A DNA stretch of 64,000 bases. Origin: Alphaproteobacteria bacterium. GTDB lineage: Bacteria; Pseudomonadota; Alphaproteobacteria; Rhizobiales; JAJFHC01. Both the position numbers and the translations under genes were made by a program. Location: contig JAJFHD010000125.1 of the NCBI GenBank assembly GCA_021775805.1, positions 124,001 to 188,000 on the forward strand, in the 5' to 3' direction. Of this stretch, positions 44,374 through 51,534 are shown in pieces. Within the stretch, counting starts at the first letter, position 1. Each line of letters begins with the position of its first letter. The notes beneath the pieces are model-generated. The model was not told the origin of the DNA and ran no database searches. It was given only the letters and a program-made list of their open reading frames with translations.

Positions 44374-46431
44374 ATGGACCAGAATGGCGGCAGTGAAGCC
44401 CGGGGTCCACTGTGCATTGCATTGGTGGGCCCCTATCTCAGCGGCAAAACAACACTACTTGAAAGCATCCTGGCGCGAACCGGCGCCATAACCCGGCAAG
44501 GCAAGATCAACGAGGCCAACACGGTCGGCGACGCGTCTCCGGAAGCCCGTGCCCATGGCATGAGCGTGGAACTCAACGTCGCATCGACCGAGTTCCTGGG
44601 AGACACCTACACGTTTGTGGATTGTCCCGGATCAATCGAATTCATGCAGGAACAAGCTGCCGCACTGACCGGTGTGGATGCGGCAGTCGTGGTCTGCGAG
44701 CCTGACGACAAGAAGGTTCCGGCCCTGCAGCTTATACTCAAGGAACTGGAACAACGCGGAATACCGCGGTTTCTTTTCATCAACAAGATCGACAATGCTG
44801 AAGGCCGGGTTCGCGACATGCTCGAGATGCTTCAGCCGGCAAGCTCGACACCGCTGGTCCTGCGCCAGATTCCCATTTGGGACAACGGCATCGCGACCGG
44901 GTTCGTCGATCTGGCACTGGAGCGGGCCTTCGTCTATCGCGAACATGCCGAAAGCCAGGTCATTGAGCTACCGGACACCATGAGCGACCGCAATGCGGAA
45001 GCGCGGTTCGAAATGCTCGAAAAGATTGCCGACTATGACGACGCCCTGATGGAGGCGCTTCTGGAAGACATGGAGCCACCGCGCGACCAGGTCTTCGATG
45101 ATCTTTCCAAGGAACTGGCCGATGGTCTGATTTGTCCGGTCCTGCTGGGTTCAGCGGAAAACGGCAACGGCATTCTCAGACTCATGAAAGCACTCCGCCA
45201 CGAAGTGCGGGGCATTGCCCAAACCGCGGAGCGGCTGGGTGTCTCGCCTGACGACGGGACTGCCATCGTTCAGGTGCTCAAAACGTTTCATACCACCCAT
45301 GGTGGAAAACTCTCGGTCGCTCGTGTGCTTTCCGGCGATATCAAGGACGGGACAGTGCTGTATGGCGGCGAAAGCAACGACGAACGCGTTTCAGGCATAT
45401 TCAGTTTGATGGGCCAGGAGCCCAAAAAGCTGAGCAATGCCGGCGCCGGCGCAACGGTTGCTCTCGGCCGCATGGACTCCGTGGAAACAGGTGCGACGTT
45501 GTCCACGACCAAGGGCGAGTGCGCACAGATAATGCCAATAGCCGCCATGCCGGGCGTCTTCGGCAAAGCAATCTCGGCAAAGGAACGCAAAGACGAAGTC
45601 AAACTTTCCACGGCGCTTGGAAAAATCATCGAGGAAGACCCCTCGATCTCACTGGACCACAATGCCGATACCAATGAATTGGTGCTGTGGGGCCAAGGGG
45701 AAATGCATCTTCGGGTGGCGCTTGAGCGGCTGTCGGGAAAATATGGCATCGAAGCGGAAACCCGGACGAGACGGGTGCCCTACAAGGAGACCATCCGAAA
45801 AGGGACCAGCGTTCGCGGCCGGCACAAGAAACAGAGTGGCGGCCACGGACAGTTCGGCGATGTGGTGGTCGACATCAAGCCTCTGCCGCGCGGCGGCGGG
45901 TTCGAGTTCTCCGATACGATCACCGGTGGCGTTGTGCCCAAGCAGTACATCCCGGCGGTTGAAAACGGCATCAAGGAGTTCCTGCCAAGCGGACCTCTTG
46001 GATTTCCGGTGGTCGATGTGGCGGTGGTGCTGACGGACGGGTCATATCACGCGGTTGACTCCTCCGAACAGGCGTTCAAGACAGCCGGCCGTATCGCCAT
46101 GTCGGAAGGCATGCCGGAATGCTCCCCGGTGCTGCTTGAGCCGATCCTTTCGGTGGAAGTCGCCGTGCCGTCTGAAGCGACTCCAAGGGTCAACCAGATT
46201 GTCAGTGGACATCGCGGTCAGATCCTCGGGTTCGATGCCCGGGAGGGCTGGAACGGCTGGGATGTGGTAAGTGCTCATCTGCCGGAATCCGAAATGCAGA
46301 ACCTGATCGTGGAACTGCGCTCGGCAACCGCCGGTGTCGGCACGTTTACCTATGGGTTCGACCATCTGGCCGAACTGACCGGCAAACAGGCGGAACAGGT
46401 TTTGTCGGCAAATTCTGCCGAAGCGGCCTGA
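44374..46431 (+). CDS. divergent elongation factor G-like GTPase
   Basis: This 685-residue protein has EF-G domain order: G domain with GPYLSGKT (19-26), G3 DCPGS (83-87) and NKID (137-140), then domain II, and domains III-V (VAVPSEATPRVNQIVSGHRGQ). Two canonical features differ. Switch I lacks RGITI (here HGMSVEL), and the catalytic His of DTPGHVDF is Ser87. It is therefore an EF-G paralogue of the kind annotated elongation factor G-like, not the housekeeping FusA. GGGAG precedes the ATG and a strong terminator follows. Role unknown; ribosome rescue or special translocation is possible. Confidence 0.9.
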   Translation: MDQNGGSEARGPLCIALVGPYLSGKTTLLESILARTGAITRQGKINEANTVGDASPEARAHGMSVELNVASTEFLGDTYTFVDCPGSIEFMQEQAAALTGVDAAVVVCEPDDKKVPALQLILKELEQRGIPRFLFINKIDNAEGRVRDMLEMLQPASSTPLVLRQIPIWDNGIATGFVDLALERAFVYREHAESQVIELPDTMSDRNAEARFEMLEKIADYDDALMEALLEDMEPPRDQVFDDLSKELADGLICPVLLGSAENGNGILRLMKALRHEVRGIAQTAERLGVSPDDGTAIVQVLKTFHTTHGGKLSVARVLSGDIKDGTVLYGGESNDERVSGIFSLMGQEPKKLSNAGAGATVALGRMDSVETGATLSTTKGECAQIMPIAAMPGVFGKAISAKERKDEVKLSTALGKIIEEDPSISLDHNADTNELVLWGQGEMHLRVALERLSGKYGIEAETRTRRVPYKETIRKGTSVRGRHKKQSGGHGQFGDVVVDIKPLPRGGGFEFSDTITGGVVPKQYIPAVENGIKEFLPSGPLGFPVVDVAVVLTDGSYHAVDSSEQAFKTAGRIAMSEGMPECSPVLLEPILSVEVAVPSEATPRVNQIVSGHRGQILGFDAREGWNGWDVVSAHLPESEMQNLIVELRSATAGVGTFTYGFDHLAELTGKQAEQVLSANSAEAA

Positions 46432-46459
46432 TTGCCGATTTAGACATCGTAGAGGCGGG

Positions 46460-46489
46460 GGGCGGTCTGGTGGCCGCCCTTCGTTTTTT
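46460..46489 (+). terminator. intrinsic terminator after EF-G-like gene
   Basis: GGGCGG (46460-46465) pairs with CCGCCC (46474-46479), followed by TTCGTTTTTT. It lies 28 bases past the stop codon and has the expected shape of a Rho-independent terminator. Confidence 0.75.
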
Positions 46490-46586
46490 GTCAGTCAACG
46501 CACGAATTCATCGCGCAGGCGTGATTTGCGTTGGCTGGCGAGCTTGATTATCTGGCATTGGGGAAATTGCAGGAAGGGAACAAATC

Positions 46587-47549
46587 GTGCTCGTAAAATC
46601 CATCCGTCCGTGGGATCTGTCTGAATCCATGGTGACGCCTGAACATGTCTTTATCAACCGCCGCCAGTTTCTGGCCGCAAGTGCGGCAACCGCGTCACTT
46701 GGCCTGATCGGCGGGGGCACGGCCCTGGCCGCCGGCGACGCGGACCCGACGCTCGATCTATACCCGGCGAAGAAGAACGAGGCTTATACGATCAAGCGGG
46801 ATCTGACGCCCGAGAGGGTGAATGCGAATTACAACAACTTTTATGAGTTCGGTTCCCAGAAAGGTGTCGCCGCTGCCTGCCAGGCCCTGGAGACCCGGCC
46901 ATGGGAGGTAACCTTCGACGGCGAGGTCGAAACGGCGTTCAAGATCGGCATCGATGAACTGATCCGGAAGATGTCCCTGGAAGAGCGGCTGTACAGGCAC
47001 CGGTGCGTGGAAGCCTGGTCGATGACCGTTCCGTGGACGGGCTTTGCTCTCAAGGATCTGGTGGCGCTGGCCAAACCCCTGTCGTCGGCGAAATATCTGG
47101 AGATGAAGACATTCATGAACCCCGATGTGGCCGGTGGTCAACGGGCAACATGGTATCCATGGCCCTACACGGAAGGCCTGACGATCGAGGAAGCGACCAA
47201 CGATTTGGCCTTCATGGTCACCGGTGCCTACGGCAAACCGGCTGCAAAACAGTTCGGCGCGCCGCTTCGCCTGGCAGTGCCGTGGAAATACGGTTTCAAG
47301 TCGATCAAGTCGATCGTGAAATTCACGTTCACGAGCAAACGTCCCAAGTCGTTCTGGGAGGATCTTGCGCCTGCCGAGTACGGCTTCTGGGCCAATGTCA
47401 ATCCGGAAGTGCCGCACCGGCGCTGGAGCCAGGCCACGGAAAAGGTTCTCGGCACCAATCACCGTGTGCCGACGGTGCTTTACAACGGCTATGGCGACCA
47501 GGTGGCAGACCTCTACAAGGACATGAAGAGCGAACCGCTGTTCATGTGA
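46587..47549 (+). CDS. msrP: protein-methionine-sulfoxide reductase catalytic subunit
   Basis: MsrP (YedY) is a periplasmic molybdopterin enzyme that repairs oxidised methionines. The 320-residue protein has a Tat signal (NRRQFLAASAATASLGLIGGG) and the Mo-binding Cys in RHRCVEAWSMTVPW (near residue 140), plus the APLRLAVPWKYGFKSIK segment typical of YedY. It starts at the codon decoded as M1 at 46587; the ATG at 46629 is an alternative. The haem membrane partner msrQ usually follows directly but is absent here: the next 600 bases hold no gene for it. Confidence 0.94.
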   Translation: MLVKSIRPWDLSESMVTPEHVFINRRQFLAASAATASLGLIGGGTALAAGDADPTLDLYPAKKNEAYTIKRDLTPERVNANYNNFYEFGSQKGVAAACQALETRPWEVTFDGEVETAFKIGIDELIRKMSLEERLYRHRCVEAWSMTVPWTGFALKDLVALAKPLSSAKYLEMKTFMNPDVAGGQRATWYPWPYTEGLTIEEATNDLAFMVTGAYGKPAAKQFGAPLRLAVPWKYGFKSIKSIVKFTFTSKRPKSFWEDLAPAEYGFWANVNPEVPHRRWSQATEKVLGTNHRVPTVLYNGYGDQVADLYKDMKSEPLFM

Positions 47550-47910
47550 TCGTTCGCCGGTCGCTACGAGTGCATACCCCCTAGAATTCCAAACCTAGGG
47601 CGTTTCCCGTTTGTTCAGCCTTGTTTTCTTCCATCTTAAACTGGCGCACGACATCCGTTCGTGTTGTAGACAGTCCAGTTAAGCCATCCTTGGTCACGCC
47701 ACAGGCAAGACCGAGGAACCATGGGCAATTCTGCGGGCCGTGGCCCTGGCGAATAGATCCTCGCCAGCGTTTCACGCGGACAAGGATGACGATGGAAAGA
47801 GTGGAGATACATCCCTTCCCTTCGTTATTCTCCCTTCAATTGGGAAAAACGATCGGCGGTCAGACGATTGAGAGACCGTGAATCGGAAAAACTGCAAAAT
47901 GCATTAAGTC
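47550..47910. other. intergenic stretch with no recognisable gene
   Basis: These 361 bases follow msrP. Short frames exist (an 86-codon one at 47621-47881), but their translations are rich in Arg/Pro, lack ribosome binding sites and resemble nothing I know. No msrQ, tRNA or strong hairpin is visible before the minus-strand terminator at 47911. Confidence 0.4.
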
Positions 47911-47946
47911 AAAAAAAACCGGGCTCTCCGACTGGAGCGCCCGGTT
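47911..47946 (-). terminator. strong Rho-independent terminator (minus strand)
   Basis: On the minus strand AACCGGGC-g-CTCC pairs with GGAG-a-GCCCGGTT (12 base pairs, one mismatch, 4-base loop), followed by eight T residues. It ends whatever is transcribed leftward from the lsrB side, most obviously the small-RNA candidate next to it. Confidence 0.85.
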
Positions 47947-48060
47947 TAGGTACATTTCGCGCCCTCGAAAGGGCAGGGAGGCCAATCTGGTGAGGGGGAC
48001 GATTGGCCACGCGACGGGAAGCTCGCAAGGGGAGGGAGTGTAGCTTCCGCCGCGACGTTC
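47911..48060 (-). ncRNA. candidate small RNA with C-rich hairpin loops
   Basis: On the minus strand, 5' to 3', there is a hairpin GGAAGCT/AGCTTCC (48048-48017) whose loop contains CTCCCTCCCC, and a hairpin CCAATC/GATTGG (48006-47982) whose loop contains GTCCCCCTC. A short hairpin GCCCT/AGGGC (47974-47961) preceded by CCTCCCT comes next, and finally the terminator. No protein frame is plausible. C-rich loops able to pair with Shine-Dalgarno sequences are the hallmark of alphaproteobacterial anti-SD small RNAs (the CcsR/Cuckoo type). The 5' end is estimated; no strong promoter motif is seen. Confidence 0.68.
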
Positions 48061-48127
48061 ATAGTGAACGCTTGATGTGAATGTGCGGTTTTCTACCGGA
48101 TTCTACAAGAGCGAGTTGTGCATGGGA

Positions 48128-48148
48128 GCTATGCGTTTAACGCATAGC
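48128..48148. promoter_or_regulatory. 21-base palindrome with T-N11-A core, between lsrB and small-RNA candidate
   Basis: Arms GCTATGCGTT and AACGCATAGC flank a single T, perfectly symmetric. The inner 13 bases form T-N11-A with dyad symmetry, the LysR-type box. It lies 14 bases past the lsrB stop and about 80 bases upstream of the estimated small-RNA 5' end. No T-run follows, so it is unlikely to be a terminator. Confidence 0.55.
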
Positions 48149-48162
48149 GATTAAGTTTCTGA

Positions 48163-49053
48163 TTAGAAAGACCATTCCTTGGCCTTGGCCAACAGGAAGT
48201 CCCGGAACACAGTCACTCTTTTCGAGGCGCGCAGTTCTTCGGGGTAGACAAAATAGGTATCGAAGGAGGGTGCTTCCACGTTATGCAGTATCTGCACGAG
48301 GCCGGTTCCTTCACCGACAATGTAGTCAGGTAATGAAACAATCCCGAGTCCACTCTGTGCGGCCCGTTTGAGTCCATAAACACTGTTGACCTGCAAGACA
48401 GCCTCACGCGGCTTTCCGTTCTTGCGCCCTACTGTCTGCAACCAGTTCAGGTCGCGCAGATAGGTCAGCATGCGCGGGCCGAAGGTCAAAATCCTGTGCT
48501 TGTCGAGATCTTCCGCTGTGTGCGGAGTGCCATACTTCCTGAGGTACTCCGGTGTAGCAAAAATATGATTGTGGACCGTGAACAGCTTGCGCTGGATCAG
48601 GTCGGGCTGAATCGGTTGACGCAGGCGAATGGCGACATCGGCTTCGCGCATGGCGAGGTCCAGTTCCCGGTCTTCGATGATCAGGTAAACCTTGATGTCA
48701 GGATAGAGGTCGATGAAATCCGTGATCCGCGGTGTCAGCCAGTTGGCGCCAAGGCCCACCGTGGTCGTGATTTTCAACTCACCGAACGGTTTTTCCTTGG
48801 AATCAGTCAACCGCGTCTGGGTTGCCGCCAGCTTTGTGAATACGTCATGGGCAGTTCTGTAGAGCAGTTCGCCCTGTTCGGTAAGGATCAAACCACGGGC
48901 GTGGCGATGAAACAGAGGCACCTTGAGATCCTGTTCCAGCGAACTGATCTGACGGCTTACTGCAGACTGACTCAGGCCGAGGTCTTCACCGGCATGGGTA
49001 AAACTGCCGGCATCAGCGACGGAATGAAATATGCGAAGTTTGTCCCAGTCCAT
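48163..49053 (-). CDS. lsrB: LysR-family regulator LsrB
   Basis: This 296-residue regulator matches rhizobial LsrB almost throughout by eye. Shared segments are DWDKLRIFHSVADAGSFTHA, RHARGLILTEQGELLYRTAHDV, IRLRQPIQPDLIQRKLFTVH, LPDYIVG and PSFDTYFVYPEE. LsrB senses oxidative and cell-surface stress and is encoded next to trxB in rhizobia, as here. The frame is open to a GTG at 49059; the ATG at 49053 is 8 bases from GGAG. It is preceded by trxB (109 bases) on the same strand and followed by a LysR-type box and a small-RNA candidate. Confidence 0.92.
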   Translation of the reverse strand: MDWDKLRIFHSVADAGSFTHAGEDLGLSQSAVSRQISSLEQDLKVPLFHRHARGLILTEQGELLYRTAHDVFTKLAATQTRLTDSKEKPFGELKITTTVGLGANWLTPRITDFIDLYPDIKVYLIIEDRELDLAMREADVAIRLRQPIQPDLIQRKLFTVHNHIFATPEYLRKYGTPHTAEDLDKHRILTFGPRMLTYLRDLNWLQTVGRKNGKPREAVLQVNSVYGLKRAAQSGLGIVSLPDYIVGEGTGLVQILHNVEAPSFDTYFVYPEELRASKRVTVFRDFLLAKAKEWSF

Positions 49054-49168
49054 GGACACGGCTCCGATTCAGGGGTTTGGACACACAGGTTGTGAGTCAA
49101 TTACGTTACAGGACGCAACTTTGACACAGTACGGCATTGTCTTAGTGCCGTGACATGAGGACTTTCGG

Positions 49169-50131
49169 CTATTCAGCCGCCTCACTCTGGTTTTCGAGTG
49201 CGGCAATGTATTTCTCAGATTCGAGTGCCGCCATGCATCCCATGCCCGCAGCGGTGACGGCCTGACGATATATATCATCGGTGACGTCACCGGCGGCAAA
49301 TACACCGGGCAGACTGGTTGCCGTCGAACCCGGCGTGGTTACCAAGTAACCGCCGCGTTTCATTTCCATCTGCCCGGCGAAGAGTTCGGTTGCCGGGGCA
49401 TGCCCGATGGCGATGAAAACGCCGTCGACCGCCAGGTCTTCGATGTCGCCCGTGTTGACATTTTTCAGACGTGCAGCCGTGACGCCGCGCGGTTCGGACG
49501 TGCCGAGAACGTCGTCCAGCACCGTATTCCATCTGACCTCGATCTTCTCGTGATTGAGCAACCTGTGCTGCAGAATTTTCTCCGAGCGCAATTCATCGCG
49601 GCGGTGGACCAGGGTTACCTTGCGCGCAAATTTGGTCAGGAACAGTGCTTCTTCGACGGCTGTATTGCCGCCGCCGACGACCGCGACATCCTTGTCGCGG
49701 TAAAAAAACCCGTCGCACGTCGCACATGCGGATACGCCAAAGCCTTTGAAACGCTCTTCATTTTCCAGACCGAGCCACTTGGCCTGCGCCCCGGTGCAGA
49801 TGATCAGGGCATCGCACGAATAGGTATCGCCGGAATCGCCGGTCAGGCGATAAGGCAGCGATCCCAGGGCAACCGACATGATGTGATCCTGGACCAGCTT
49901 TGTGCCCACATGCTCGGCTTGGGCCTGCATCTGTTCCATCAGCCACGGGCCCTGAATGACGTCGGCAAAGCCGGGATAGTTCTCGACATCGGTCGTGATC
50001 GTAAGCTGTCCTCCGGGCTGAATACCCTGGATCAGAATCGGCTCCAACATGGCGCGGGCCGCGTACACGGCCGCTGTATAACCGGCGGGACCGGACCCGA
50101 GGATGATGACCTTTGAGTGAATATGTGTCAT
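49169..50131 (-). CDS. trxB: thioredoxin-disulfide reductase
   Basis: This 320-residue flavoprotein transfers electrons from NADPH to thioredoxin. It has the FAD-binding GSGPAGYTAAVYAARA, the redox-active CATC near residues 137-140 (VSACATCDGFF), NADPH-binding VGGGNTAVEEALFLT, and FAAGDVTDDIYRQAVTAAG. The length is normal. It is divergent from the Lrp-type regulator and upstream of lsrB, an order conserved in rhizobia. Confidence 0.97.
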   Translation of the reverse strand: MTHIHSKVIILGSGPAGYTAAVYAARAMLEPILIQGIQPGGQLTITTDVENYPGFADVIQGPWLMEQMQAQAEHVGTKLVQDHIMSVALGSLPYRLTGDSGDTYSCDALIICTGAQAKWLGLENEERFKGFGVSACATCDGFFYRDKDVAVVGGGNTAVEEALFLTKFARKVTLVHRRDELRSEKILQHRLLNHEKIEVRWNTVLDDVLGTSEPRGVTAARLKNVNTGDIEDLAVDGVFIAIGHAPATELFAGQMEMKRGGYLVTTPGSTATSLPGVFAAGDVTDDIYRQAVTAAGMGCMAALESEKYIAALENQSEAAE

Positions 50132-50304
50132 GACGAAAGTTCCGGGAACGAAGTGATCAAATCTCTATATGGTGACGGGAAACGTGCGCACAATAGACCG
50201 ACTCGCACCTGTTCCGAAACACTATTTGCCGCGTTATGCACCGGCGGAGTGATTCAAAAAATACCAATCATTGAAATATTGTTGCGCATTCGCGTGACTT
50301 TTTT

Positions 50305-50313
50305 TGGTATAAT
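50305..50313 (+). promoter_or_regulatory. extended -10 promoter for Lrp-type gene
   Basis: TGGTATAAT is a TG-N-TATAAT extended -10 element in an A/T-rich stretch, about 85 bases upstream of the regulator start. No good -35 is spaced 17 bases away, which an extended -10 can tolerate. The 269-base region 50132-50400 holds no other feature I can name. Confidence 0.5.
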
Positions 50314-50400
50314 GCCGCCGATGGACAAGAATCAAATGTCAGCCCTTATCCGGCACTCTCAATGTGACGGCTCATGCCGCCGCTCAGCCGGAGCCCGGGT

Positions 50401-50886
50401 ATGACGCGCAACATCAAACTGGACGATGTGGACTGGCGCATTCTCAAGGAACTGCAGGACAACGGCCGGATCACGAATGTGGAACTGGCGAAACGTGTCG
50501 GGATATCCGCACCACCGTGTCTGCGGCGGGTGCGAACCCTCGAGGAAGCCGGCGCCATACGGGGATATCGCGCCGTTCTGGATGAGAAGCTGTTGCGATT
50601 CGATGTCACCCTGTTTGCCATGGTCGGGTTGCACAGTCAGGCCGAGGCCGATCTGATCGCGTTTGAGACCCTGGTGCGGCAATGGCCGATCGTCAGGGAA
50701 TGTCACATGCTGAGCGGCGAAATCGACTTTATCCTGAAATGCATCGCCCCGGATCTGGCGACTTTCCAGAACTTCGTCATTCAGGAACTGACGGCCGCCC
50801 CCAATGTGGACAGCGTCAAGACATCCCTGACCATTCGCGAATCGAAATACCAGCCGGGCGTGCCCTTCGGGCTGTCGCCGCAGTGA
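50401..50886 (+). CDS. Lrp/AsnC-family transcriptional regulator
   Basis: This 161-residue regulator has an N-terminal helix-turn-helix (DWRILKELQDNGRITNVELAKRVGISAPPCLRRVRTLEEAG) and a C-terminal RAM ligand-binding domain (VTLFAMVGLHSQAEADL through ESKYQPGVPFGL). The frame is open from 50374, but the ATG at 50401 with GGAG 8 bases upstream fits the family. It is divergent from trxB and convergent with greA. Confidence 0.93.
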   Translation: MTRNIKLDDVDWRILKELQDNGRITNVELAKRVGISAPPCLRRVRTLEEAGAIRGYRAVLDEKLLRFDVTLFAMVGLHSQAEADLIAFETLVRQWPIVRECHMLSGEIDFILKCIAPDLATFQNFVIQELTAAPNVDSVKTSLTIRESKYQPGVPFGLSPQ

Positions 50887-50920
50887 GTACTGCACTGTTG
50901 CAGGGTAGGCCGACTGCCGC

Positions 50921-51394
50921 TTATACGAAGCTGACTTTCAGGATCTCGTAACTCTTGCCACCGCCGGGGGTCGAGACCTCGACGCTGTCGCCAACGGTTT
51001 TGCCGATCAGGGCGCGGGCGAGCGGAGATGTGATGGAAATCCTGCCTTTTTTGACGTCGGACTCAACCTCTCCAACGATCTGATAGGCAATTTCATCGTC
51101 TGTGTCTTCGTCGACAAGCAAAACGGTGGCACCGAACACGACCGCGTCGCCTGACAGTTTCGACACATCGATGACTTCGGCCCGGCTGAGCTTGTCCTCG
51201 AGGTCCATGACGCGTGCCTCGGTCATGCCTTGCTGTTCCTTGGCGGCGTGATACTCGGCGTTTTCCGATAGGTCGCCGTGGGCGCGTGCTTCGGCAATCG
51301 CCTTGATGATCCGCGGGCGTTCTACAGACTTCAGGTGCTTGATTTCCGTTTGCAGGGAATCATGGCCCGCTGCGGTCATTGGAACTTTTTCCAT
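50921..51394 (-). CDS. greA: transcription elongation factor GreA
   Basis: GreA frees backtracked RNA polymerase by stimulating transcript cleavage. The 157-residue protein has the coiled-coil domain with the acidic tip region GDLSENAEYHAAKEQQ and the C-terminal FKBP-like domain (ISITSPLARALIGKTVGDSVEV, then PGGGKSYEILKV). The frame is open to 51433; the ATG at 51394 has AAGAAGA upstream. It follows carB on the same strand. Confidence 0.96.
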   Translation of the reverse strand: MEKVPMTAAGHDSLQTEIKHLKSVERPRIIKAIAEARAHGDLSENAEYHAAKEQQGMTEARVMDLEDKLSRAEVIDVSKLSGDAVVFGATVLLVDEDTDDEIAYQIVGEVESDVKKGRISITSPLARALIGKTVGDSVEVSTPGGGKSYEILKVSFV

Positions 51395-51422
51395 CGTCGT
51401 CTTCTTTTCGATCCTATTTCGA

Positions 51423-51447
51423 CGCCACGACACTATTCGTTGTGGCG
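51423..51447 (-). promoter_or_regulatory. hairpin in greA leader
   Basis: CGCCACGAC and GTTGTGGCG form a 9-pair stem (one G-T) around a 7-base loop, 28 bases before the greA start. No T-run follows on either strand, so it is an mRNA leader structure rather than a terminator. Confidence 0.35.
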
Positions 51448-51534
51448 GATACTCAATCTGTCTTGTTCAGAAAATCCTCAGGGACAACTATTGCCCACGT
51501 GCGAGGGGATCGCAACTGTCAAATTGACTTGCAA

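Noticed and set aside
47621..47881. 86-codon frame in the msrP-lsrB gap
   Set aside because: No ribosome binding site, Arg/Pro-rich translation, no family resemblance.
51423..51447. Hairpin between carB and greA as a carB terminator
   Set aside because: It lies in the greA leader and is not followed by T residues on either strand.
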